Origin: Ciona intestinalis
Lineage: Eukaryota > Chordata > Ascidiacea > Phlebobranchia > Cionidae
Reading direction: 5' to 3'
DNA length: 64,000 nt
Assembly (NCBI RefSeq): GCF_000224145.3
Contig: NW_004190390.2
Location: 162,812-226,811 of the forward strand
In this document: piece by piece, positions 12,463 to 23,599 of the stretch
Layout of the letters: every line of letters begins with the position of its first letter
How positions within the stretch are numbered: the stretch's first letter is position 1
Made by a program: the position numbers and the translations under genes
The notes under the pieces: model-generated
What the model was told of the DNA's origin: nothing
The model's input: the letters and a program-made list of their open reading frames with translations, nothing else
The model's database searches: none

Positions 12463-15400
12463 ATGGAAAATAAAATAAATCTGAAATCCAAGTTTGATCA
12501 AAACACAAGTTTTGTTTGCGTAGAATACCCTGGAAAAGTACAGAGCGTACAAAACATGCTACAAACACTTGGTGGATTGGATAACGTTACAAAGGTACTA
12601 GCATATATATACCAACGGTGTAAATAAAATGTTAATTCATTGAAATATGAACCATAGTTTATGTCCTGCACTGTAGCACAATTGGTTAACAGGCTTATCT
12701 AAAACTGAGAGAGGGTATCTAAAACTTACGTATTTAGTAACTTCTAAGCTGGCACAAGGTGTATGAAACAGATCACTCATATAACGACCGTTACTGCCTG
12801 CCACGTGAAGATAAAACGAATTACATTTTTCATTTATTCATTCATCTGTCACTCATTTCGTTTTTATGCGATGGGTAAAAAGTTTCAAAAAATTTCTAAA
12901 TACACAACTTTACCCAAACATTTATAACATTAAGCATTTGTTCCAGCTTTATATGATGAAATATATTCCCAGGTTTATAGAGACTCCACTCAAAGGTTGG
13001 ATTTAAGATACAGACCAGGAGACCCCAGTTGTAAGCCTGTGTGTGCAGACTATGTTAAAACTACGGCAGTGTTGATGAAGTAAGAATCATTTACATATAC
13101 CCCTACAGTGTCAACTTTGTTTACATATACCCCTACAGTGTCAACTTTGTTTACATATACCTCTGAAGTGCAACAGTGATTTGCATTAATATTACAATTT
13201 TTAGTAAGAATGTTATTAAGTGACCTGTGAAATATGTTCTTGCTATTTTTTGTGTTTTAATTGCACAGGCTTGCTTAATAATATTTATAAAATCAACAAT
13301 ATATATATATTTTATTAATATTGATGAATTTTTTCAGAGTTTTAAAATATCGCAAGAAGAAAACAGAAGGTGACAACAGTAAACCAGATTTCAGATATCG
13401 ACAATCAATATGTGGGATTGTAAAAGGAGCTTACAGGTTATTGTGATTGTGGTTCGTTATGTATTTAGTGTAGTTGGATATTTTCTATATTTTGATAAAT
13501 ATTTTTTATTGTTAATATAAAAAAACATATATAATTTGCAAAAACAAACTTTAAAATTTTGTTTTTTCAACTCTGTTTCTATATATAAATTTTTATTTCC
13601 AGATTCAAAACTCTCTGCGATTTCCAGTTTATGTCGTTGAAACGCAGCAAAGTGGTCAACAGCAATATGATAAACCTCGTGCCTTCACTTTGTTGTCTTC
13701 AAGTTGATTTTGAAGATAAATTCTTCAAACAGGAGGCCTCGTTATTCCTCCCACCCCCTACTTTTAGTAGAATAGACATGGTGCAGGAATACAACTGGAG
13801 GAAAGAAACAACGTCTCTTGCTAATAAGTATGTAATACCAAAGTGTGTGGAATGCACAGTAGGTGAAGTAAAACCAAGCACTCGACTTTGATTAAGACAT
13901 TATTTTTAACTAGAACATCCTTGCTTCAAGCCTCAACACTGCTACCATTGTGGGTGTGAAAATCACCCACAAAGTTACATATGTGGTAACTCCTAAGCGA
14001 GCATCAGTTGTATGAAACGGAACACTGTGTTGTAACGACTGTCGTTGTCTCTAAAATATATCAACACCCAGTGATCACAAAATACATAACAAAATATTTC
14101 ATCAACAGACGAGGTAATTCTGTCATCGGTGTTTCACGTAAAAGTCGACCACACGATGGCATCTGCATTAAATTTAACGACGATGTCCCGTCAACTTACC
14201 TACCACGAGCGTTCGATGCTTATAAGAAATATTTCGGTGACGATAAAGAAGGTTACAGATCGAAGCTAATACAGGTTGGAAAGTTTGTTTTGTATACATA
14301 TATAGTTGGATTTCTTTGTCATATATTTTTTGTTTCTGCTTGTGTGTATGGACACCTAACAGCAGAATAAGAACTATTTTGGCCCAAAACTGGAATGCTA
14401 AAATAAAACTTACTTTCAAACATTTCTAGTTATTCAGCAATAATTATTTAAAAAAAAAAAAGGAATTATTTATAAATACATATATATATATTATATTTGT
14501 AAAAAAAAACTAATTTTTAATATTTTTCTCAAGTTGTTCAGTGATCGCCCTGTTTGGTCCAAAAACGCAATTCTCGCCAAAATGAATTTGAATTTCGTCT
14601 CTTTGAAAGTTTTGTTGCCGACTGTCGCTTACTATTACATCACTGGTCCATGGAGATCGCTATGGGTGAGATATGGTTTTGACCCGCGTGAAGCTCCAGA
14701 AGCGAAAGTTTATCAACTGCTGGATTTCAGGCTAAGACAAGGTGAGCTTTTGTTGGTTGGATTTGAATATGGGAATATAATGTTTCTGCTTGTTATAAAT
14801 CTGTTATTGAGTTTTAGTATTTTTTTCTAATTTTTTATTATAAATCGATTGAGATTTTTTAGTAATTTCTAATGTGATCTTAAAAAGCAACATTACTGTT
14901 TGTTACTGCTAGGCATGTAACAAAATTAAAAGAGATCTTCTGATAATTTTCGGGGTATGCAATGAATGTGTTGTCCAAAGATACATAACGAATGAATGTA
15001 ACTTATTTATCCTCACATAGCGGGGCAACTACAGTCGTTATAACAGGTGTTCTGTTTCTACGCTTTGTGCCTGCTTACAAGTTACTATGCATGTAACTTA
15101 TTATAAATTCCTGGATATGCCCCACGTTAGCAGCATTAAGCCTTGAACCCGTACCCTCGAGTTTAAACTCCACCTCTAACCCTCACACCCCAATTACAGG
15201 TATGAACACCCCGTTTATCCCCGTCAAAGCGAAACGAAGCACTTTTCATTACAAACTTCCTAACATGTCATTGAAATGGAGGGGAAGTGGTGGAGGGGTG
15301 AAAACTTTATTCAATAGTGATGGAGAAACATCAAAAGATTCTTCATTCAGTGAACTCAAACCAAATGTAATTATAATTTGTTTTTGAAAGGAAATTTAGA

Positions 15401-16676
15401 AGAAAAAAATTAAAAAAAGGACTATTTTGTCTGTATGTTTGACAGTTTAGACAACCCATTAATGGCGTATTGGCGTACAACTGAAAAATTAAATAAAATA
15501 AAACAGCTTATCATGATCTTATATATGTTATTTAGGATTCCGTTTACATTTACGAGCCAGGAGTTTTACCCGCGTACAGACAAATGTTTTATCAAGTAAG
15601 TGACAACAACAAAAAACTCTTTTTGAATAAAAAAATTATATTTTTTTATTTATTTTAAATTTTATTATTTTTTTGAACATTTTGTTAAAATCATGTTTTT
15701 ATGTGGTGTATGGGATTACTTATACACACACTGCTTAGGCTTGCGATATCAAATTACCGGAAGTTGAACAATTGATATCTCGGCAACCACCAGGGGAGCT
15801 AAAGTGCACCGAGAAAGATGGTTGGTTTGTGCCTGGCACGGCACATGAGGTCCGTAACTCTCTCTCTAAAGATATTTTCAAGTAAGAGAAAAAAGTGTTG
15901 GACTGGAGACTTTACTACATAAATAAAGATAACTTGCTTTATCCTTGCATGGTGAGGCTTTATCCTCGCATGGTGGGGCAACGACATTTGGTATAAACGG
16001 ATGTTCTGCTTCATATACTCTGCGAAAAGTTTAATTTTGGTCGATAAAAATTATAAATAATTTTTTAGAACAATCTCCACTATGAAGTACGGGAGCGAGG
16101 GAGGGGACGCAGATATCGACATCATGTTTGCGCGTAAATCAAAGACACGGGCATCTGGTAGAAACCGGATGATGTTTCGAAGCAATATTGATGCAGATGT
16201 TTCCTCTGAAGCTGTTTCAGGTGGTTAGTTCAGTTTTATTGATTATGTTTTGGTGTGTTACAGTGGGTAGCGAAACTGTAGGTAGTTCAGGAGTTCAAGA
16301 CTCGGTGCTGCTACCATTTGTGGATGAATGTGTACTTGGGCCTCCAAAAAAATCAATCAATTTATTGACAAAATAGTTAAACACTGCCTGTGCTAAAAAA
16401 CGGGTTTTGCAGTTTTTTATTCAGTAATCTTATTATAGTGACTAAATACAAATATTTGTGAATATTTTGTTTGATCAATTTATTTCAAATCATCCAGACA
16501 CGAGAACAGAAGAAGAAGAAGAAACATGGAGCAGATCTTCATCAACAGAAGATGAAGAGGAGGAAGAAGATGTTGTGGATGAAGATGATTTATTCGAGGA
16601 GCAACAAAGTCCGGAGGAGATGATCATTGAAACTGCATCTTTGCTTGCCGACATCTCAAGATCTAGTGATGTTTGA
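12463..16676 (+). CDS. GTF3C5: GTF3C5: TFIIIC subunit 5 (TFIIIC63, tau95 family)
   Basis: Exons: 12463-12594, 12973-13079, 13338-13436, 13603-13827, 14109-14274, 14534-14741, 15200-15366, 15536-15595, 15739-15881, 16069-16220 and 16498-16676, stop TGA. This gives 545 aa (human 519). Matching motifs in order are FVCVEYPGKVQSVQNML near the start, LDLRYRPGDPSCKPVCA, a PPPTFSRID segment, SDRPVWSKNAILAKMN, YYYITGPWRSLWVRYGFDPR, FIPVKAKRSTFHYKLP, VYIFEPG-like VYIYEPGVLPAYRQMFYQ, and KDGWFVPG. The C-terminal 70 residues are strongly acidic (runs of E and D), as in human. The protein helps TFIIIC bind the A and B boxes of tRNA genes for RNA polymerase III. An AG lies 12 nt before the start codon, so the 5' UTR is spliced or trans-spliced. 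Confidence 0.95.
12668..12845 (+). repeat. SINE copy with internal deletion
   Basis: The head CACTGTAGCACAATTGGTTA is followed directly by the tail half (TAACTTCTAAGCTGGCAC, GAAGATAAAAC) and a CATTTATTCATTCAT end. It lies in GTF3C5 intron 1. Confidence 0.75.
13085..13172. repeat. Tandem repeat, 29-bp unit, three copies
   Basis: The unit TTTACATATACCCCTACAGT plus GTCAACTTTG occurs twice exactly. A third, diverged copy follows. It lies in GTF3C5 intron 2, starting just after the donor. Confidence 0.85.
13918..14055 (+). repeat. SINE copy with internal deletion
   Basis: It contains CTTCAAGCCTCAACACTGC, ACCATTGTGGGTG, CACCCACAAAGTTACATATG and AACGACTGTCGTTG. It ends about 50 bp before the acceptor of the GTF3C5 exon at 14109. 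Confidence 0.75.
14990..15180 (-). repeat. SINE copy, middle deleted
   Basis: It reads from GAATGTAACTTATTTATCCT through GGTGTTCTGTTTCTA to GCATTAAGCCTTGAACCCG, in reverse orientation. It ends about 20 bp before the acceptor of the GTF3C5 exon at 15200. Confidence 0.75.
15940..16018 (-). repeat. SINE tail fragment with a duplicated end
   Basis: TTTATCC(t/c)CGCATGGTG occurs twice in a row, followed by CAACGACATTTGGTATAAAC and ATGTTCTGCTTCATA. It is in reverse orientation within a GTF3C5 intron. Confidence 0.65.
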
Positions 16677-16862
16677 TGATTGTCGCTACTCCAAGGATGT
16701 TGCTCGCCGAAGTGGGATCAGCGGGCTCAGATGGTGCCGCACTACTTTGCAGCGAAGATACTTTGGTTTTAAGTTTCTGATGGAGTTGGATCAAAACTTC
16801 AGCAGCCTGTGATACAACATGAATGGTCAACTAAATACAATGTAGTGGTTTGTAAACTACAT

Positions 16863-16985
16863 GGTAGGATGGGGTAAGATGGGACATGTTTTATTTTATT
16901 TTTCATCCCATTTGGTAGTAAACAAACAATATTTAATTATATACCTATATCTTTACAACTCTAAAAGACCGTTGTTAAGTGTTTC
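16863..16985 (+). mobile_element. MITE fragment between convergent GTF3C5 and NELFB 3' ends
   Basis: GGTAGGATGGGGTAAGATGG is followed by the interior TTTGGTAGTAAACAAAC and CAACTCTAAAAGACCGTTG. The right inverted end is missing. On the reverse strand it contains two overlapping AATAAA hexamers (TTTATT at 16890-16895 and 16895-16900), about 110 nt past the NELFB stop, which may serve as the NELFB poly(A) signal. Confidence 0.75.
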
Positions 16986-17005
16986 AATTTTTTTTTGTTG
17001 CATTA

Positions 17006-20000
17006 TTAAAGAGATATGAAACAACAATAGCTTGTGGGTATGGAAGGTGTAGAAAATATTTTACTTACTTTTTTACCCTTTGGTTCAAGTTTGGTGATCA
17101 ATATTTTCAATCTTTCTGCTGGAAGTTTGTGGCAAACGTTTATTACGAGTCGTAATATTTGTCGATGTTGTGTCTCTCTGTGATGTCATAGAAGATTATG
17201 TAAGTTATATAAACAAACACTGATTTATATTTAAAAAACTTTAAAATGTTTATTTTATTCTGTAAGGTGGGGTCTACCATCTAGAACACACTGAGGCAAT
17301 TTATATTATAGACACTCAATAATGGAGATTCTATAAGGGTGAGGTCTTCAGTAAGGCACACCTGAAACCTGAGATGTATTGCCCCAACATCCGTGCTGCT
17401 ACAATCTAGACCCCACTGAGACAGTTTATAGAAACTCCATTATGGAGATTCTACTCTATAAGGGTGAGGTCTTCAGAAGGGCACACCCGAGACATGGAAT
17501 GTAGGTTTATTACCCTAACACCAAGGGTGCTACGATCTAGACCCGGCTGAATAGTTTGTAGACACTCCATAATTATACTTACTTGAGTGATTTTGTAACC
17601 ACCAACAATTTATTGAACAACGCTTGACACAAATTATCGTCAGCCACAAGTTCAGGGTGTGCAGTGAAGGATGTGGTTAACGCGTGTAGAAACACATTGT
17701 CCATCGAACATTCTTTACCTGGTCAATACATGCGTGTTATATAGTAAGTTGGGGGAAGATAGCCTATGCTTTTATTCTTAGTGTTCCTTTTGGTAGTAAA
17801 CAAATAGTTACTTACAGTAGTCTTCTTACCACACAGTACTATACCATATTGTTAATGCTTGTGGTAATAAAAATCTTACCCAATATTGGCAGAACTTGTA
17901 TAAGCTGTGTTTTCCTTTTATTTTTCACCAAATGCAAAGTAAACCACATCAATATTATTCGACAAAGTTGATCTTTCTCAATGTGCCTGTGCAGTAAATA
18001 TGGTTAAACGGGTGCATAACATTATATACTGTTGATTTTGGCTAACAAACGCTTCGAAATCCTACTCGGGTCCTTTTATCAGGGTGGAATGACCATCAAA
18101 AAATCTACTAGTAGAGTAGTAGGTAATTAATATGTTTAAACATATGATGTACTCATGTACATACTTGTGTATGTAGTTGATCGTTGTTGAAGATGTTTCT
18201 TTATCATTGCTTTCATCTCCTATGTCAGCTGCCTGTGGGGGAATAGTGTAAATACATTGTTTGTGAAGGGGGTGGGTTTATTCAATTAAGGATCAGTGGC
18301 AACACTTTTATTCCAAGGCGTTATAAAGTGGTAATGAAATAGGTTAACTGTAAGAGCAGGTTTGTATATAATTTTTTTGCAATTTTTAAGGATAAATTGT
18401 TTTTATAAAAAAATTTTTTTTAATTGGAAAATCTAGGGGTTGCGTGTATGAAACAGAACTTATATTTTAACGACTATTGTTGCCTGCCAAGTGAGAATGA
18501 GCAATATACTCATTCTAACTTCAATGTAAAACTCTACCTTTTTAGGTTTTGATTTCTTTTTACTTTGATCATCATCCGGTGTTGTGACATCACAATCTGC
18601 GACACTTTTCCTCAGATTTTTCACTTTGTTTCTCAACAATACCGATTGTTCACAAACTCCAATACAAACCATGCAAGGAATAAATTTGTTTGAAATATCA
18701 ACGTCAACTTTTGGCTCCTTAAAGATCTGGTAAAAATATTTTTGGGTAAATATGACAGAAATATATAAAACTATTCTGTTATTTCTGCTTTCAGGCTTAA
18801 TGGACATATAGACTTTTGTACCAATGTTATAAATATTCTTAGGTATAAAAACATGCATTTTTCACATTTTATAGGCTGCTAAATAAAGAGCCAAAAAGTC
18901 TGCACTATGTACAAAAAATTGCACAGAACCATTAATTAAAAACATAAATGCAGAAAAATAAATTACCAATAACTTCCCACCTGTTTATTGATAATATCCC
19001 ACGCTGACTGTCCAAGTTTCAACATTCGGATCAACAACATTAACTCAGTGCTCTCCTATCAATATATATTTTCAATATAAGATTTAACAGGTTCGTGCCA
19101 TGGCATAAAGCTACATGTTGCTACCATTGTGGGCATATGTGCCCTTGGGCAAGGTACTAACGGCAATTGCTCCAACCCAGTGGTCACTAATGGCTTGTCG
19201 GGATTTTCAGCCATACAGAAAATAAATATTCATCCACAAAGTTATATGCGTGTTAACTCATAAGCGATCATGTGTATAAAACAGAACACTCATAAACAAA
19301 TCGAAACCAACTGACCCTTGGTAAAGTCTCCTTAACAGTTAGTTCATGAATAATCTTCATGACACTCCATAACATTGTGTTTACTGCAAATGGGTCGCAC
19401 AGGATCATTGACAAGTCACTACAAAACATAACAATCGTTAAACAAACAATATTCATACTAATGAGCAAAATTTAAATTAACATTGCACATTTAAGCTACC
19501 ACACTAGACTACAAATACTTGTTTTAAAGATTTAAATTTTGAGGTATATTGACAAAGTAACATACTTAGTAACTTGTAAGCTGGCACGAGGTTTATGAAA
19601 CACAACACAAATGTTATAGTGAATGTTGTTTTCCTGCCACACAAGGACAAATAAGTTCCATTCATTCCAACTCACCCTAACACCTGTTCATGTCCTTTTC
19701 TTACATTATCTAGAAACCCTTGTAACTCTCTTGCCCGTTTAACATCAACATAATGCTCCCGTATACAAGCGTCCAAACACCATGTGAATTTATAACATGG
19801 GTCAACTGTACAAACTTCTGTAACCTACCATGAAAATAATTTAATTTAGGAATAAAAATATTTGAATATTTTTTTCGTTTATGGTGAAAAGCGTAATTAG
19901 GATTAGAGGTAAGGGGATAAATAAGTCTTTTGGTAAAAACAATAAGTATATATAGAGGCACCAAACAAAGTAGACATGCATACCATGAAAATTTCTAACA

Positions 20001-21956
20001 AATAAAGTTTGTCTTACCCTACAGTACTATACTTTTATTCTGCGACAATTATTTTACTATGTCATAATATTATGTTGAATAGATGAACAATATAAATGTC
20101 ACAATAGGTGATTATGACATCAAAATCACCTCAAGATCATGCAGTGACATCAGCATCTCAGATCTTAACGAACAATAATGAACGTTGTGAGTTTTAAGGA
20201 ATAATGTTCGAAGAAACTGAAGTACCATGTCATATAAACGGATGTTTTTACCTAGAAAGTTATTTAAAAGGTGTTTTAATTTTGGTAGTTTGGATTTTTG
20301 TTACAGTGATGTATAATAGTAAAGTTTAGTTTTAGGGAAATCAGCGATTTTGACAAAGATTCGGCTTTGCTAATGATTGGGCAAAAAATCATATTTTTTG
20401 CTGATTTGGCAAAAAAGAACTTTAAATCTTACCGATCATCTCAGTAAGCGTCTTAACTACATGACCTTGCCTTCGAGATTTTGGTGACGAAGTAAAAAAG
20501 TTGTTTCCCTCTAAACATTCCCCGTCCAACAAAACCACTTCCTTTTCCTTTAAATATATTTGTTTGTTTAAGTTAATTTTTTATAATGTTAATGTTTGAT
20601 TATCGTTACATAACTTTTGTTATTAGCGTTTAAATTTTTAGAATATTAATACCCAAAATTATTGTAAAAGTTTTGTTTTTGGTTAAAATATTATTTTTAC
20701 CACCAAAAGATATTAATAATAAATTGGAAAAATACCAAAATGCATCAAAGTTTGAATAAGATTCCAAACTTCACCTTAATATAACGTGTCAGTAAAGGAA
20801 GAACTTCATCGCCGAATATGGTTTGATTTTTCTGCCATATTTGTCTTTTTACTTGGATTGGACATGCGCTGTATAAACTCTTGTCTTTAGTGAGAACAGA
20901 AATATATTTCTCTGGCACCTGGAAGTTAAACATAACATAAAATTTATTCAAATATGCTTTCACATTGCAATAACTTTAATTTATCAAAAACGGAAGACTT
21001 TGTTCAATACTTATAGGTGTCCTCAGGCAACTTATTTAATGGGTATTACTCCAACCCAGTGGTCATTAAACTAGGTTGTAGCACCCTGGGCGTGTGGGTA
21101 ATGGGCCCTATGGCCTAATTCTCTGGTGTGCTTCGCTGTAAGATCTTAGGTATATATATATATAGAAATGAACGGACAGAATTCCCAATATACATTACTT
21201 TTGGTAAATGCTTGAGCAAACACATGGACACAGGTACAAGCGAATCAATCTTTATCACTGGAAAACTTTTTTCAAGGATTGCATTTAATTTCTCTGAAGA
21301 ATCTTTTTCTTTTGATATTTCAGTGATTCTGTTCAACAGATGATCACGCAGCACTTCGAAAACAGATTGGTGAAAATCCAATCTCTTTAAATCGTGAAGG
21401 TCTGATGGAAATAAGAAGATAATCTTACAAACTATTCTTGCAGAGGTTAAGTAGTTGTATAGTGTCAAACTCAAACACATATTATGTTGTTAAACTTGTG
21501 TATATAGAAAGAAACTGTGTTTTGTTCAAATAGAAATGTAATGCCCATGTAGAATACTTGTTACTTTAGTAAAATCACTTTTTACTCTTTAAAGTGGGAC
21601 TTGATCCCTGGATAACCCAGTTGAACACTACATTAATATAATACTTGTACTTCAATGGAATTACGTCCAATGTCGTGGTTTAGGTGCTTGCATCGTAACC
21701 GAACCCGTACGGGGTTCGAGGCTCGACGCTGGTACTGATTAGCGTGTGTGTCCTTGAGCGAGCCGCTTAACGCTAGCTCCGACACAGTCATTACATAACT
21801 ACCTAATAATGGCAAAGCCGGTTGTAACGATGGCAACAAAATGCTGTTCTCCTGTTGAAATTCTTCGATTGCGCCCAGCGGGTCAGTCGTGTTAGTTAAT
21901 GCTTCTTGCAAAAAGCTTTTGCCAGCAATTCCCATGTCTTCAAGTGCTTGTGCCAT
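17006..21956 (-). CDS. NELFB: NELFB (COBRA1): negative elongation factor subunit B
   Basis: Reverse-strand exons in transcript order: 21956-21803, 21401-21199, 20918-20775, 20547-20433, 20251-20130, 19824-19676, 19418-19316, 19055-18981, 18726-18538, 18232-18165, 17986-17880, 17718-17583 and 17177-17006. Phases agree and give 578 aa (human 580). Matching motifs are LGAIEEFQQENSILLPSLQP, RLDFHQSVFEVLRDHLLNR, VKRQIWQKNQTIFGDEV, LYDMVLQFLRTLFLKT-like, DLSMILCDPFAVNT, VFKEPK-like IFKEPKVDVD, and VLPILG near the end. NELFB is a helical-repeat scaffold of NELF, which holds RNA polymerase II in promoter-proximal pausing. Exon 9 is rich in lysine and aspartate (TTPDDDQSKKKSKPKK), unlike the human segment. 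The last exon is read through to TAA at 17006-17008, because the length then matches human. Confidence 0.95.
17270..17575. repeat. Tandem repeat, about 120-bp unit, 2.5 copies
   Basis: The words ATCTAGA(a/c)C..CTGA, GACACTC(c)AT and AATGGAGATTCTA plus TATAAGGGTGAGGTCTTCAG recur at about 17280, 17400 and 17535. It lies in the intron between the last two NELFB exons. Confidence 0.8.
17743..17840 (+). mobile_element. Shortened MITE copy
   Basis: AGTAAGTTGGGGGAAGATAG and TTTGGTAGTAAACAAAT are followed by CTTACCACACAGTACTATA, a diverged right end. It lies in a NELFB intron beside the exon ending at 17718. Confidence 0.65.
18436..18505 (+). repeat. SINE tail fragment
   Basis: It contains GTATGAAACAGAAC, TTTAACGACTATTGTTGCC and TGCCAAGTGAGAATGAGC. 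It ends about 30 bp from a NELFB exon border at 18538. Confidence 0.6.
19090..19295 (+). repeat. SINE copy
   Basis: It reads from GCTACCATTGTGGGCATATG through CAATTGCTCCAACCCAGTGG and CAGCCATACAGAAAATA to CATCCACAAAGTTATATGCG and AACAGAACACTC. It ends about 20 bp from the NELFB exon at 19316. Confidence 0.8.
19558..19668 (+). repeat. SINE tail half
   Basis: It contains TAACTTGTAAGCTGGCACGA, GGTTTATGAAACACAACAC and CAAGGACAAATAAGTTCC plus the ATTCATTCC tail. It ends 6 bp from the donor of the NELFB exon at 19676. Confidence 0.75.
21675..21800 (+). repeat. SINE head with clear RNA polymerase III B box
   Basis: The box-B-like GGTTCGAGGC at 21713-21722 is preceded by ACCGAACCCGTACG and followed by TCGACGCTGGTAC and TGTGTCCTTGAGCGAG. 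It lies in NELFB intron 1. Confidence 0.75.
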
Positions 21957-22460
21957 AACTTATTACTTGGTATTTACTATTTATGACAAACTAAGTAGAA
22001 ATAAAGCAAGTTTAAATTGTCTAAGTTTTGTTTTGTTTTCATTCAACCAGTCATGCGTAACGTCACGTGTGCAGTAGAGCAAAACCGTAATATTTTTAAC
22101 GCAGGGGAGTGAGAATAATCTAAAACACGAATCAACATTTATTGTATAGTATAGGTTTTTATTAAACGTAATATTTCTACAGTGAAAAATAATATAGATT
22201 TTTGTCCTCTACATATAGAAACGCTGTTAAAGCCCAATTCGTGTTTGAGGAAACGACAATTTATATTCGCGAATTACTGTGAACTTAGTTTATTACGTCA
22301 TAATCTTGAACTGGCGACACAATGAGCCCGCTGTTCTGTCCTTAAAACTGATTGGGCAGAATGCGCACGTGACTGACGCCTCGCACCAGCTGAATATCCC
22401 CGCCTTGATTGCTCCGCGCATAAAACGCCTTTTCCACAAAGTTACCACGTTTCAGTTTAG
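21957..22460. promoter_or_regulatory. Shared upstream region of NELFB and a divergent small locus
   Basis: The 504 bp between the NELFB start codon (reverse) and the next forward ATG at 22461 hold no coding exon. GTAACGTCACGTG at about 22058 combines a CRE half and an E-box. An ATAAAA word in GCGCATAAAACGCC lies at about 22418. A bidirectional promoter is inferred from spacing only. Confidence 0.4.
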
Positions 22461-22699
22461 ATGAAGTTGGTTCCACACCAGGTAACAAGTTGGAAGGTTT
22501 TAAGAAGATTTCCTGCCAGACTTGAGTTAAGTATTATTTTATTACATTAGCAATATATTATGACATAGGCTACTATTTACTTTATACTACTTTACAGTAA
22601 GATTATTGCACTACATTATATACAATAATTTATTGGTAAAGTTTTGTGCCTTGCGTTTTTTAATCTCGTCTTTTTCGCTTTCTGTTTCAGAAATCAAGA

Positions 22700-23235
22700 C
22701 GGTTCTTTATTACGTCACTCGCGACGTCACATGCAATATCTCGGTTCATATTTGCTGCGTTCCGTTACGTCACAACTCGTCACACGCGTTTTTTTACCAT
22801 TCACGTCCATGTTATGTCACAAGTTTCGTTACGTCATAGCAGAACAATACGCGTCTGTTTTATACGTGCGTTCCGCGACGATTTTTTTTTCATGGGGCCC
22901 CATACGCGTTTTACGTCGATGCAAGGCATATTACTTGTATATTCTAACCATATTTGCGCTATTAGTGCGAAGCAAGAAAATCAAGAATTGGTAAAGTATA
23001 AATCACAATTGGCATTATTACGTACATAAGCCCTTTTCCAGAATAATCGACCGATGATGTGACGTCACGAAGTGGTGATGACGCAACAGAAGAACCCACT
23101 TCGTAAGTTCATTGTTTCGTCACAAACTACTTTTGTTTTAAACTGATTTTTAAAGTTAAGATTTTGCAGAACATGGTATGTGACGTCACAGAGAATCAAG
23201 CGGACCATGGAACGAAGAAAGAATGAAGGTAATTA
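22700..23235. promoter_or_regulatory. Cluster of CRE-like (T)GACGTCA and TACGTCA sites
   Basis: At least eight TACGTCA, GACGTCA or TGTCACA words lie within about 530 bp. They include two full palindromes, TGACGTCA at about 23060 and 23181. CREB/ATF proteins bind such sites. Similar words occur elsewhere in the window, so this could be background enrichment. Confidence 0.4.
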
Positions 23236-23599
23236 CGACGTAATAGTATAAAAATGGCCATTTAACGATTTCTTCTTTTTGCAGAGTGGTCAGCGAATAA
23301 AGCTGCAGAAGACAGTCGTAAGGTATTGTATATTATTATACAACTAATTATTTATTGATAAACAATAAGTTTGGGGTAAATTTAAACACGTTATGAACTT
23401 GTGTAGAATTGGTGAGACTTTACATCACTTTAGCATGTAACGTTACGTAACTATCTTATTTTTGCAGACGAAGACGCCAGTTAAGGATACACGGTTTGAA
23501 GTTATGAGGTTTATAGTATTGAGTTGTGTGTCTTGTCTGCGCTGCTGTTATTCTGCTGGACCTAATGTTGCTAGCGATTTTGGTCAGTCACTATTATAG
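23207..23599 (+). CDS. Unrecognised small spliced ORF, 63 aa
   Basis: Three phase-compatible exons: 23207-23228, 23285-23322 and 23468-23599 (stop TAG). They give a charged N-terminus (MERRKNEEWSANK, AAEDSRKTKTPVKD) and a cysteine-rich hydrophobic end (FIVLSCVSCLRCC). Each junction has TTTTGCAG or TTTGCAG acceptors and GTAA- or GTATT-type donors. An exon at about 23042-23103 (donor GTAAGTTC) joins in frame upstream, but a TAA at its start blocks a longer protein unless there is another start. A further possible first exon begins at ATG 22461 (MKLVPHQ). I do not recognise the product. It may instead be an untranslated or trans-spliced transcript. Confidence 0.3.

Noticed and set aside
22606-23029. 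Overlapping open frames between NELFB and SGSM1/2
   Set aside because: Three frames are open by chance over the same CRE-rich DNA. None resembles a protein family and none joins cleanly to the downstream exons.
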